A DNA stretch of 64,000 nt from Pseudocercospora fijiensis CIRAD86. Its lineage: Eukaryota; Ascomycota; Dothideomycetes; Mycosphaerellales; Mycosphaerellaceae. Both the position numbers and the translations under genes were made by a program. The stretch spans positions 1,994,507-2,058,506 of the forward strand of contig NW_006921539.1 of assembly GCF_000340215.1 (NCBI RefSeq), read 5' to 3'. Positions 53,331 through 64,000 of the stretch are shown here, in pieces (the stretch's first letter is position 1; the number at the start of each line of letters is the position of its first letter). The notes beneath the pieces were generated by a model. That model was not told the origin of the DNA. It saw nothing but the letters and a program-made list of their open reading frames with translations, and ran no database searches.

Positions 53331-54503
53331 CATTAATATTAGCGAGTGTCCTAACGATATTAGGGTCCTATTTATTAGTAACCTAATACCTGCCTTAACT
53401 ACCGACCTGCTCGGTAGTAATAACGATAAACCTATACCCCCTAATAGCATAGACCCTAATTAGCTTGCTCGTATACTAGAGCCTATTCGAGAAACCTATA
53501 TTAATATATTTAAACACTACTTAGTATCGACACTGCCTATATTTAAAGAGACGGATTATAAGATTAATATAAAGTATCGTTTAAGCCCTATAGTGCTTGT
53601 CCTAATCGAGCGGAGCGACGGCGTAAAGCTCGATAACAATATTAGATTGCCTAATAGCGCTTTTACGCTTATTGCTGCGGTCTATATAGCTATAGTATAG
53701 TATCGAAAGCCTCGACGAGTAGTCGCTATATTACTTAAAGTCCTTATTATCGCCCTATATCTACGCTATAGCTAAATCCTTTTCCTAGTAACGGCGCAAT
53801 CTATTATTAAACGCCTATTAACGTATCTACTCTTCCGCGATTGCAATTTGAATACGTATCTCCTTATTAATTTCCTTATTGTCTACGGTTGCTTGCTCTT
53901 GCTCTTGCACTTGCTCTTGCTCTTGCTCTTACTCTTGCTCTTACTCTTACTCTTACTATATTCGCAGTCCGCTATCGACGATATTACTACCTCGAAGAAG
54001 GTAGCTCGAAGAGACTGCCTACGATCGTTAGGCTTCGCGGTTAGCATTAACGTTACGCTAGAAGGTCTTATCGTCTAAGAACTCGCTAGCAACTTGTCGA
54101 TTACCGAGACGGTCTTAATCGATACGCGGTGTAGCTCTAACTCTAAGGTGTTCGTAGATAACATTATTACGCGACTATATATTGCGAAGGGTATTAACGA
54201 ATATAGTGCCCTTAATACGACAGCTATAGACCTCTATAAACCTACTAGATAGTGCTACGAAGCGGATAAACTACCTAGGTACTATTAAAGTTAGCAGTAT
54301 ACGCTCGAGGAAGGCGAGAGAAGCGACTAGTAAAGCGGCTTCTTTAGACGATAGTATAGTGTTACCCGGAGTACGAGACTCTATCTTAGCAATTTTAAGC
54401 AAGTCGGCTTTAAACTATGCCTCTTTCTTTTAACGCCGACAAAGAGCCTTATCCTACTACTATTCTCGAGCGCGTTACTACTAAAGACGATATTCTTACT
54501 AGG
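53331..54503. other. RIP-altered sequence of uncertain origin
   Basis: The first 260 bp may still be the protease-RT linker of element Z. From about 53,590 onward frames are short and not in register with Gypsy pol. A hexanucleotide repeat lies in the middle. I see nothing else to name. Confidence 0.4.
53893..53956. repeat. Hexanucleotide microsatellite (CTTGCT)n with RIP variants
   Basis: About ten units of CTTGCT/CTTACT. The G-to-A variants are at TpG, as RIP would make. It produces a poly-Leu stretch in one frame. Confidence 0.85.
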
Positions 54504-54763
54504 TATAAGAAAATAGGTATATAGCAACGTATAGAACACCCTCTACTAATCGCCGTAGTAGAAAGTAGAACTAAACCGTGCCTTTTTCAGAATAGGGCAG
54601 AGCGTTTACTATTAACTAGGCTACGTACGGATAGTACATATGCCGAGCCGGTAACCGAGTATGTCCGTACGAGCGACCGAGCTTTTCCGCGTATACGCTA
54701 AGTAGGCTTTACGCTAGCGTGGCAGCACCGCAGTATACGTAATAACATTATATAATTGTTACA
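54504..54763 (-). repeat. LTR of element C (3' LTR, or solo LTR)
   Basis: 260 bp from TATAAG (originally TGTAAG) to GTTACA, ends forming a TGTAA/TTACA inverted repeat. Its first 21 bp recur at 61,195-61,215, just before the second A copy, where the other LTR of element C would begin. TAGG on both sides (54,500-54,503 and 54,764-54,767) leaves a solo LTR possible. Confidence 0.55.
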
Positions 54764-55234
54764 TAGGCTTGCTAAGGCAGGATAGGAGACTTCACTTAAT
54801 TAGGTTCTTATAATTATCTCCTTCCCCCGGTATAGCTATCCTAGCTATAGGGCAATATAGTAAATTATACTATTTCTTATACTCTGCGCTGCACTTACGC
54901 GTCTTATGCGCACCTATCGCTAGGCTATAGTTGCTAGGCACGTTATGATTTGCCTTATAGTTGCTTGTTTGTTTATAGATTTAAAGCGCGGCTGCTTCTA
55001 GCACTAACTAGAAGTTACCTAAATTTCTAAGAACGCGGTAGCTACGCGAGAACGCAAGCTGTCCGAAAGCGAGGCAAGTATTTAAAGCATTCGAAGCCCG
55101 CTTAAAAACTTCTTCTTTTTCTAAGCGCTCTAAATACTACTCGCCCGCTCGCTGCCTACTCGCTCCCTACGCCCCCCTAGTATTACTTAAAGATTTTTCT
55201 TTTTTAAACATCTATCTAAAAAAACATTACTAGT
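54764..55234. other. Non-coding spacer between LTR and antisense frame of element C
   Basis: About 470 bp, pyrimidine rich toward 55,200. No frame of note; probably 5' leader of the antisense frame and 3' region of element C. Confidence 0.4.
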
Positions 55235-56170
55235 ATGTCTACCCCTTCGCGTACCTCTAGTAAGCGCGCCGCAGGCGTACCGCCCTCGATACCTACTACG
55301 CCTACCTAGCGCCCCCTAAAAGTCCTAGAGGGCTATACCCGTTACTTTAGGTATATAATAGCTAACGGTACGCTTTCTCGCTACTTGCTACGCGTATACG
55401 CTTCGCAACTAACTCGCTTTAGTAGACCTATCTAAGCTCTATATAGGCGGTAATATAGACCCTACTACTAAGCGTAACTGCGATCGCTGCCGTAGTAGCT
55501 ACTATACCTATACTCCTATTACGACACGCGCGCTCGTAGCGCTACTAGCGCGCATTCGCACCGTACGCGCTACGCGCGACCTTTACGATCTAGACGGCTA
55601 CGACTCCGTCGAGGAGTCTAACGAGGCCTTAGAGGCACTCTAGGCTAACCTAGACGCCGTCGTCGTACGTAGGTTTCTTATACGCTCCGCTTGCGCTTTG
55701 TATACTAACCTCGACATTAGTTATCCTATCTACGCTCGACGCCTTTTATATTAATAAGAATAAGGTAACCCTAGGCGGCAAAGCCCTAGCCCGCAAGGGG
55801 GCCGCTAGCGGGTCCCTTACGGATATTAACTTACTTAGTGCCCTCGAGTATATCGGCACTAACCTAGCTAGTTTAGTAGAGATTGGTCGTTAGGTATAGT
55901 TTTTTCCTATAGCCTCGTCTTACCTACGCTTCGTATACTAACTGTACTAGAACCTCGCCTAGCGCGTCGGCGCTAAGGCCGTCGCTACTATCGATGCCGC
56001 TATAGGTATCGAGTAGGAGGAGTCTAAGGAGGAGTCTAAGGATAAGTAGAGTAGGCGGCCCGCCGTCGCCGCGCCTACGCGGCGCCTTCTTTATATATAC
56101 TAGGCTAATAGGCCTTTTTTAGTAGCGAAACGAGTACGTATCTACTATTTTTTTCTTAAGTTTCATTTTC
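55235..56170 (+). pseudogene. Antisense Cys-rich ORF of element C
   Basis: Plus-strand coding character between the pol of element C (minus) and its left LTR. From ATG 55,235: MSTPSRTSSKRAAGVPPSIP, then YFRYIIANGTLSRYLLRVYA; in a second frame KRNCDRCRSSYYTYTPIT and DLYDLDGYDSVEESNEALEAL; in a third frame ARKGAASGSLTDINLLSALE and VATIDAAIGIE. The CDRC with nearby Tyr (probably former Cys) looks like a zinc-binding motif. Two frame changes mean introns or indels. Its position and orientation match the antisense frame of element B, suggesting a shared type of accessory gene. Function unknown. Confidence 0.45.
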
Positions 56171-56199
56171 TTTTGTTTTGATTACTACCTACGCTTACG

Positions 56200-59100
56200 C
56201 TTCGCTTAAGCTTCAAACTCGTCTAACGCTATAGAATCTTTAATATAAATAGCTAGCTCCTAAGTGTTATATTCTTTAGGCTAACCTCGCTATTTAATAA
56301 GGTAGTACGCCTTCTACTTTTTTATCTTCTTAGCTACGATTGTTTCTACCTACTACTCGTTACCTTTAGCGATAGGTATGCTTATCTTATGCTCCTCGCT
56401 ATCGCGCCTATACTAAGGCTCGAGGAGGGAAATATAGAAAACATTGTAGATCTTCGTACTTAACGGTAGTGCTAGGCGGTACGCCTACGCTCCGACTACG
56501 TCGATAATACGAAAAGGCCCTATATACTTCGGGCTAAGTTTCTTCTTTAGGATATCTAAGCTAATGTTCTTTATCGATAGTAAGACTAGGTCGCCTATAC
56601 TATATGTCTTAGTAGTGTAGTGTGTATTATATTGCTTAGCCTAGTATTCTACTGCTTTCTACTAGCGTTCTGCAAGCGTTTTATACGCTTTCCGTAGTCG
56701 CTCCGTAGCGTCGATAGCTACTAGTGCCCTTCCCTTAGTTAGCTCGTCCCGAGCTAGTAGCTTATTCGCCCTTAGTATTAAATTAGGATCGAAGCCGTAG
56801 AGCATCCTAAAGGGGCTTATACGCAACGTAGGATAAACGCTATTATTATAGGCAAACTCCGCCTAAGGCAACAGTTTAGCCTACTTATTCTAATTCTTAG
56901 AGTAATAGTATTGCAGGTATTACTCGAGGGTCTAGTTCGCGCGTTCGGTTTGCCTATTAGTCTAAGGATAGAAGGCTATACTAAGCCTGCGCTTTATATA
57001 CGCTTCGAAGCAGAAGTCGCTCTAAAACTAGCTAGTAAAAAGCGATCTACGATCGCTAATAATGCCCGACGGCACTCTAAAACGCCTAATTACCTCCCTT
57101 TAAAGGATATCCGCGAGTTCTACTGCTATATACTTCTTCGTCGTTAGGATAAAGAGGCTTATCTTCGTATAGCGGTCGACTATTACGAGGATCGTAGTAT
57201 ATACGTAGGCACCGAGCTTGCTCGGCGGGAGATCGGTAATAAAGTCTATTGTTAATTCTTACTAAGGTCGGGTCGGTATAGGCAGAGCAGCGAGCTCGCT
57301 ATATAGGCGATAGCGCTTCGCCTTCGACTGTTAACAAATTCTATAGGTGCGGATATAGGCTGTAATGTCCTCGGCTATCTTCGGCTAGAAGTACTTTCGG
57401 TATATTAGGTCTATAGTTTTGGCTATACTAAAGTGTCCAGCTAAAGGGTCGTCGTAGTATATACGTATTAGCTACGTACGCAATGCGTAGTCCTTAGGGA
57501 TATATAGCGCATCGCTATAGTAAATAAGGTTACTACGACGAGAATAGCTAGGCGGGAGGTTAGAACTACTTAACGAGGCTAAGCTACCCGACGGTAAGCT
57601 TATCTCGTATAAGCCTCCTCCTCTCGCTTACTCTAACTATTATAGAGTGCGTACGAAACTAAGGATTATATTAGGCGTCTCGTAGTAGGGCCCGTTATTT
57701 CTAACGATAGTAGCCGCTACTCTTACGGGACTGCTAATGAAACTCTTGCGTTCTGCTAGCGCTATACTAGCGTCTCGCATCCTAATGCATATAATAGAGA
57801 TGCGTTTTACAATCGGCTCGATATCCTTAGGCAGATTTAACTATAGAGCTAGTTTCGACTATAATATAGGGAGAAGGTTGTTTACCGCCTACGACTCGCT
57901 CTCGTAGTCGCTACGTCGTAAAGGCGCATCGGCTAGGTTTCGCTTACTAGCCCGATGTTTAATAGTAAAGTTAAAAGGTATAAGGAAGGTTGCCTATCTT
58001 GCCTACCTTCCGACGAGCTACTTTATCTTTATAAAGCCTTTAAGATTAGCGTAGTCGATAACTACGCGGGTCGCATACTAGGCGCCGTCGAGGTACGGGC
58101 GCTAATACTTAAAGGACTCGACAACCGCTAGGAGCTCCTAGTTATAGGTCTTATAATTCGTCTTAGCTAGGACTATTTTTCGTAACTAGAAGGCAATAGG
58201 GTGCCAATTCCTATCCTCGCTCTATTATAATATAATTCCTACTAAGGTAAACGTAGAGGTATCGGTCTCGATACGTAGGGGCTTCGTAGGATTATAGTGT
58301 CGCAATATCGAGGCCGAGCTAAAGGTAGCCTTTAGCTAGCGGAACGCTTACTCCTCGCTTTCGCCCTACGGGACCTAACCTAGCTTCCGGCTATTTACGG
58401 CACCTTTCGATAGGGCGGTTAGCGGTATAACGATTCGGGAGTAATTTAGAATAAACCTCCGATAGAAGTTATAGAATCTAAGGAAGGATTAAACCTCCTT
58501 TAGCGTTAATAGGCGAGGCTACTCGGTAATAGCGTTTACCCTACGCTAATCTATCGATACGCCTTCGGTGCTAACGATAAACCCAAGGAATTCGACTTCT
58601 TTCTTCTAGAAGGAACATTTCTTTCTGTTCGTATATAAAGCGAACTTCCGGAGCCGCGTAAGGATAGCGCGTACGTCTCGTACGTAGTCCTCTCGCGTTT
58701 TGCTATAGATAAGAATGTCGTTAAGGTAGACGATATAGCAAATATTAACTAGGCTAGCTAACGCCCTATTAATGTATCCTTAAAACGTAGTAGGAGCATT
58801 AGTAAGCCTAAAAGGCATTACCTTATACTCGAAGTGCCCGTACCGCGTACGGAACGTAGTCTTCTACTCGTCGCCTCGCTTAATACAGATACGGTAATAT
58901 ATATCCTAAAGGTCTAAGGACGTATACTATTCGGCGTCCTTAAGCCTATTAAGCGTTTCGCTAATAAGAGGTAGGGGGTAACGATTTTTAATAGTAATCT
59001 CGTTTAGCCCCCTATAATCGACGTAGAGTCTTAGACTGCTATCCTTCTTTAGTACGAATAGGATCGGCGTACTTGCCTCGCTTATACTAAGCTAGATCTA

Positions 59101-61190
59101 ATCGTTATCTAAGGCTAAGCTTAGGTAATTACGAAGGTCGCTAAGCTCTCTTCCTAAAGAATAGTAGAGAGGTTTATATAGCGGCTTCGTTCTAGGGATT
59201 AGGTCGATCGTATACTCTACGTCTTCGGGGAGCTTGCGTCGCGCTTCGGGCGTTATAGTAAAGACATCTTCGAAGTCTTTAAATTCTTCTAGTAAGGAGG
59301 AACCCTTAGCGATATCGCGGAGCTAGCGAACGCTAATCGTATATACGTATAAGGCGTTACGCATGTCCTTTAAGAATTCCTATAGTTCCCGTACGCGTAT
59401 CGAACGCGCTACGGCTTCGTTCCTATAGGTCTAGGCGTCCGTCGAGCTATCGACGATTACCTTTTAATCGCGCCTCTAAGGCCTACTAAGAATAATATTA
59501 GGGAGGGGCATCTCGAAAGCGTAGAATACTCCGGTAGTAATGCGTTCTTAGCCTATAGAGTCGGCGATCCGTAAGCGTAGATAATACGCTCCGTAGTAGT
59601 ATCCTTAGTCGCCCTAGAAACTATCGGTACTAGGTAGTACGGCATTAACAATCCGCTAAGGCTAGTATTATAGAACGAATTCTTAAGATACTACATTAAT
59701 GTTAGTAGCATTATCTAATAAGCATTCGATAGACACTTCCCCTTCTCGCGTAACGATTACTCCGCGTACGCGTCCCGTAGGTACTACTACTACTAAGCTA
59801 CTTAGTTGAGATTCCGCACCTATCCCTAGCTCTTAAGAGGTACCTTATCTTTTCCCTTAGCCTTCGAGTCGTTCTTCTTTTCTTTAGCGTTAGCGGCTAC
59901 CTTACGTACCGTAGGGTTATCGTCTTTCTAGAGATAGCGGTTCGGGTACGCGTTCTTATAATAGCCTTTCTAGCGATAGCTATAACATTCGACCTTGCTA
60001 ATGTTATACCCGCCTTACGAGTTATCGCCCTTCGTATGCTTCCCGCCTACGCTACGGTCGCGATTTGACTGCTACTTACGGGCCTAACTATTAGATCGAC
60101 GCTTCTTACTTTTACTGCCTCCGGTTTTATCGTAGTTACGATCCTTGCGTTTGCTAGACGGCTTATTAGGGGTCTCGATGCGCGTCGCAAGCTCTATAAG
60201 TTCGTAACGCGTCGTTAGCACTATATAGTACTTAATAATCGCGCTACGAATCGCTAGCTAGAGTTTAACGAGGAGATAGCGGATCCTATACTCCTCGCTA
60301 TAGTCGCTAAGTTAATCTTCGAGCACTACGAGCTTAAGGGCAAAGCTTTAGACTAACTGTCCCTTACGCTAACGGGCCGCCTTATACTCGAGGGTTACGT
60401 CTAATATACGGTTTATAGGGTCCCTAACGCAGTCCCGATAGAAGGTTTTAAAGTCCTAGTAGGTGTAATTCTATAGGTCCTTAAGGCTGTTTTTATTATA
60501 CTATCGCTCCTGCGTATCGCCTACGAGGTATATAATACTATAAAGCACCTTGCTTTCGTCCGTATAATAGGTAGCTCCGGATAGTATAAAGGTAATAGAA
60601 AGTTCTCTAAGGAATCGCCTCGACTCCTTAATCGTGTCGCCTTTAAAGGGCTTAAGTTCCTTTAGGCGAGGCTTAATAGCCGCAAGACTAGCGACTATAT
60701 AGCTTATACTAGGTATAGTAGCTACGCTTAGCGCACTTCTAGAAAGAGGTAGTCGATACGAGACAGATTTAGCTCTCTAAGATTTAGGCCTCTAAATCGA
60801 CTCGTTAGCTAATTCTTCCTCGTTCTCGTCCTCGTTGTCGCCTAGGGGTAGGGTCCTCGTAGGACCCTCGCTAGCGGTACCGCTACTCGGAGCTAGCGTA
60901 TCGCCTACGTCCCTAAGGGCACGAAGACGCGCATTCTCTCGCTTAGCTTCTTAAGCCTAGACTTCTAGCCTAAGCACTTCTTGCTTAGCTAGAAATCGTT
61001 CGAGCTATAGGCAGGTCGCTTCTTAGCGCGCCTAATATTCGGCTTCGTTTTGTTGTATCGCCGCGTCGTTTTCTAATACTGTCGGCGCTCCTAGGGCATT
61101 ATTCTACGCGTTTCCCGCGCTCGGCGCATTCGGATTGCTTACGTTTATCTTTCGAGGTTCTATAGGCCGCTACGAAGGGTAGACGGTTTA
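56200..61190 (-). pseudogene. Element C gag-pol (Gypsy), broken by RIP
   Basis: Minus strand. Gag lies at about 59,840-61,180: a coiled-coil N-terminus with many Glu/Arg, then RLKELKPFKGDT near 60,650, RRFLRELSITFILSGATYY, and a zinc knuckle near 59,955-59,995 now reading CYSYR-KGYYKNAY, with Tyr at three of the Cys/His positions. Protease near 59,680-59,720 (ECLLDNATNINVVS). RT near 58,700-59,150, with AIVYLNDILIYSKTREDY near 58,690-58,740 (YLDD changed to YLND) and KKEVEFLGFIVSTEGVS near 58,560-58,610. RNase H and integrase follow toward 56,300. Stops are RIP type. No activity possible. Confidence 0.75.
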
Positions 61191-61215
61191 GAACTATAAG
61201 AAAATAGGTATATAG

Positions 61216-61494
61216 TATTAGCTAGTAACCGGCCCTATACCTATAGGCCAGTTTTGAGCCTATATAAGAGGCCTTCTTCTACATTGTAGATAGAGCATCA
61301 ACCTCGTATAGTATATTGTTTATGTTACACTTCTACAATGCCTATATTGCAGGGCTCTAGTTATTAGCCTAAGCGACAGTCTCGTTATCCTATCTTGCTA
61401 AACATAGCTGCCCGTATTGCTATAGGTTATATTACCCTCGGTAGCCTATACTATTGCTATAAGTAGTAGTAGTAGTGTTAGTTTCCGTCTATTA
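61216..61494 (+). repeat. 5' LTR of element A copy 2
   Basis: 279 bp, the same length as the first copy, with the same TATATAAGAGG block. Confidence 0.88.
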
Positions 61495-62261
61495 TTAGAG
61501 CCGAAGGTAGGGCTATCTCTTTATATCTAATAGGTTCGGGTATGTTAAAGGTGGTCTCTAGGTACGAATAGCTATAACCGAAGCGAGGGCACGATAAGAG
61601 CCTACGATACGGACGATACCGAAGTATCTTAAGGGGCCGTTACGACAAGTAGAGAAACCTCTTAACGAGGGCATCGCTTTAACCCCGAAAAGCTGCAAAC
61701 CCTTAGGACTGTTATAGCTTAGGGCCTAGTCTATAACTATAGCTAGCTTCTAAGGACTCGGCTCCGGGTCGAAGACCTATTTAGTACCGCTTACTCGAGA
61801 TAAGCTACCGCCCGCCTAAGGAGGAGATAGACTAATTACCTATCGGCCTTGCTTAGTTTGCTAAGACTATCTATACGATAGCAATTTCTAGATTATAGGT
61901 CGGATGCCTAGACAGTTCCTCTATTAACTAGATAGATTGTTTCGGAATTCGCTACCTCGTTCGGATAGTACTTAGCCTTCTACTAGAAAAAGAAGGTCCC
62001 CGCCCCCCCCGCCTAGCTAAAGGAGATACGAGCTAGTTTCTAGGATCTAGGTATAAATAGAGATTGCAGTCTCTCCCTCCGAGCGGCTTTCGTCTAATAC
62101 TAAACTTAGCTCCTAGGGGTATATAGGCGACCCCTAGGAGGCCAAATTCTAATACTACCCCGGGGGTAATATTAGAAGAAAACAGCCTAGCATACTATTC
62201 TCTCGCATAGCAACATCGAAACAAACTAAACCTATAATATATACTAAAAACACTTTCCTAT
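61495..62261 (+). other. Leader of element A copy 2
   Basis: Matches the leader at 21,648-22,429. Contains the stem-loop 62,110-62,140 and palindrome copy 5. Confidence 0.6.
62147..62177. repeat. GC-centred palindrome, copy 5 (leader of A copy 2)
   Basis: Arms TTCTAATA and TATTAGAA flank a TACCCCGGGGGTA core, 31 nt; here the core is not RIP-altered. Confidence 0.8.
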
Positions 62262-64000
62262 AGCATTTCATTTTAACTACTTTACGACAATCGAATAAGC
62301 TCTAGCTCTAGCGAAAACGAGCATTACGAATTAGCGGAATCTTCGGAATCTAATAACCTACCGGACCCTATTAACGAAGAAATCAGGCGACGACTAGTTG
62401 TTATAAGCGCCGTCGAACTAGGGGCTGTCGAGCCTTCTATATCCGAGGCCCTCTACAATGTCGTTATAAAGATAATTTAAGGGCAAACTAACCTTCTCCG
62501 TTAGAACAGGCGTCGCCTACTAGAGCTAGGAAGTAGTAGGAACCCTTTGTTCGAAGGGTAGAACGCTACGGCGTACGTAGAACGCTTTAAGGACAACTTA
62601 GCCGAGTATAGACTCGAAGAGGAGTCGGACTAGTATAAGGTCCGGTCCCTTATAAGGACTACTATTACTAAGCTTTACCGAACCCTTAGAACCCTAGTTA
62701 GCTACCTAGAAAAGGACGACAAGTCTAATACCGACTAGGAGGTCTTTAAGCAGGCCTTTATAAGGGAGTATCGGGATCGCGATAGCCGTCGTATTAAAGG
62801 CAGTCGTACGTAGCTTAAGAACCTCTATATAGAGAGGCGTACCGAAGATAACGACCTAAAGGAGTACGTCCGCGAGTTTATTAAGTTAGCGGACGGTATC
62901 GACTAGTAGGACCTCGAGAATTCTTAGAGAACGAGGCTACTTCTTAAAGGGTTGCCGTAGTCTACGGCTAAGCGTGTCTTCCGTCGCTATAAGCTTAGCG
63001 AAGCCAATCCTAAGACCTTTAGGAAGTACAAAGAGGTCCTAGAGGCTATTAAGGACGACATTAACAGCTCCGCCGATATAAAGAAGTTTATTTATAGCGA
63101 GGACCGGAATAACCTAGCCTAGGTAAGGAACGATGCCTCGGGAACTAGAGGGCCTAAGTTTCTTCCTAAATCGCAAAGTAGTCCTAGTACCGTAACTCCT
63201 ACCGTTACTAAGCATTCTTAGGACGTTGCGGACTTAGCTAAATCCCTAGCCTAGCTTAACCTTAATGCGAAAGCACTATAGCGAGTTAGGGAGGTTATTA
63301 ATACTAGTATACTAAAGGATGTACTACCGGTCTACTAGATTTCCGATCCTAACTACCCTAAGGCCCCTTTAGTTAACGTCTACGCTATGCGAAAGATCTA
63401 TTCTAACTTAGATAGCAAGTGCTAGATGTGCGGCGGTTTCAAACATGTTCAATTAGACTACTCTATCTAGAAAGAGCTTCTTAAGAGGAAGCTCGTTATA
63501 TAAGTAAATAGTCGGTTCTACTATACCGATACCGGCGACAAGATTAACTTCGAGTAGGATCGTAGAGCTCCGAAGCTGCCTCAACTTAGGAGTCTTCTAG
63601 AGAAGAAGTATAGTAGCAAGATCGAGTTTAAGGATACTAGGAATAGTACCCTCGCCGCTATTACTAAACGAGAAACTTAGAAGGTTAGGGCAAAACAGGT
63701 TAAGGAGCGGAGCAGTAATAGTACTACTAAGCCTATTAAAGTCAACTTTGTGTCTTAGGATCCGGACGCAGTTACTAATGTTTACGCGGTTACTAAGAAC
63801 AGTGTAGATGTCTACGCTACTATATAGTCTTAGACCTAGTCCTAAAGTAAGGGTAAGAACCCTTAGAACCCTACTCGCCCTAGTACGGCAGCCCCTACTA
63901 GGGTACTAAAGAACAAGGCGGCCGATAAGGCTAAGCAATAGCGCGAGTTAACCGCAAAAACTAAGACTCTCTAGACAGCTATAGACCGTGCTGCCCGATC
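62262..64000 (+). pseudogene. Element A copy 2 gag, uninterrupted but RIP-broken
   Basis: Same frame as 22,430-23,295 plus 29,865 onward, read without the element B insertion. The zinc knuckle near 63,418-63,460 keeps MCGGFKHV but its last Cys reads Tyr. TAG/TAA stops throughout. The frame runs off the window. Confidence 0.8.

Larger units (their letters stand above)
54504..61215 (-). mobile_element. Gypsy element C (minus strand), 5' LTR split by element A copy 2
   Basis: Order on the minus strand: start of LTR (61,195-61,215 is all that is left before the second A copy), gag, pol, antisense accessory frame, 3' LTR. The remaining part of the 5' LTR should lie beyond 64,000, on the far side of the inserted element A copy. 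Confidence 0.6.
61216..64000 (+). mobile_element. Element A, second copy (partial, runs off the window)
   Basis: Near-identical to 21,369-23,295 joined to 29,865-30,750. It lacks element B, so it shows the empty site (gtaag at 63,123-63,127). Differences from the first copy are mostly RIP-type transitions, plus small indels in the leader near 61,805 and 62,030. Confidence 0.88.

Noticed and set aside
53848..54078. Open frame with a poly-Leu stretch, membrane-like
   Set aside because: The Leu run comes from a hexanucleotide microsatellite, and nothing else supports a gene.
54504..54763. Solo LTR with a TAGG target duplication as the certain reading
   Set aside because: A four-base match is weak, and its first 21 bp recur at the far end of element C, so it is more likely the 3' LTR of that element.

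Overview
The window is fungal nuclear DNA. Introns are short (51-58 nt, plus one of 157 nt) with GT..AG ends and CTAAT- or CTGAC-like branch sites. The unique genes are ordinary filamentous-ascomycete genes, and about 50 of the 64 kb carries the signature of repeat-induced point mutation (RIP): CpA and TpG are nearly gone, TpA is in excess, CpG is kept, and long reading frames stay in one frame but are full of TAG/TAA where Gln or Trp codons stood. The lineage is probably Dothideomycetes (Mycosphaerellaceae-like); that is an inference from gene content, not a sequence match.

Unique block, 1-10.9 kb: the N-terminus of a microsomal cytochrome P450 (minus, cut by the window edge); sorting nexin Snx4/Atg24 (plus); a coiled-coil, probably nuclear protein (minus); translation factor eIF4A (minus, four exons); an F-box/JmjC protein (plus, one intron); and a secreted LIP-type lipase (minus). 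None shows RIP damage. They form no single pathway.

10.9-14.1 kb is a RIP-inactivated integrase-only DNA element with probable TTAA target duplications, an H2C2 plus DDE integrase and a Cys-rich CXC-like tail. 14.13-16.35 kb is an unmutated island with one two-exon gene of unknown function.

16.35 kb to the end is a nest of RIP-killed elements that can be read like strata. A 3'-truncated Copia element (16.35-20.6) is followed by Gypsy element Z, whose gag is split by Gypsy element A (21,369-51,857, flanking ATAG repeat; Z gag resumes in frame at 51,862). A itself carries (i) Gypsy element B (23,296-29,864, 346-bp LTRs, target duplication gtaag, empty site visible in the second A copy at 63,123) and (ii) an 11.7-kb insertion in the pol 3' part (about 35,310-46,964). 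Between the end of A pol and its 3' LTR lies a 917-codon reading frame I cannot identify. Further right come an LTR (54,504-54,763), minus-strand Gypsy element C (to about 61,215) and a second copy of A (61,216 to the window end) inserted in the far LTR of C.

The most unusual item is the 11.7-kb insertion. It encodes a DUF6589-like protein (plus), a RecQ-like SF2 helicase (minus), a 222-codon unknown protein (minus) and perhaps a fourth frame. It shows no reverse transcriptase, LTR or Starship-type tyrosine recombinase, and it is bounded by long hairpins on both sides. I read it as a candidate undescribed class of fungal DNA mobile element. Two other notable signals are a GC-centred palindrome occurring five times only in element A copies, and antisense Cys-rich reading frames between pol and the 3' LTR of two different Gypsy elements.
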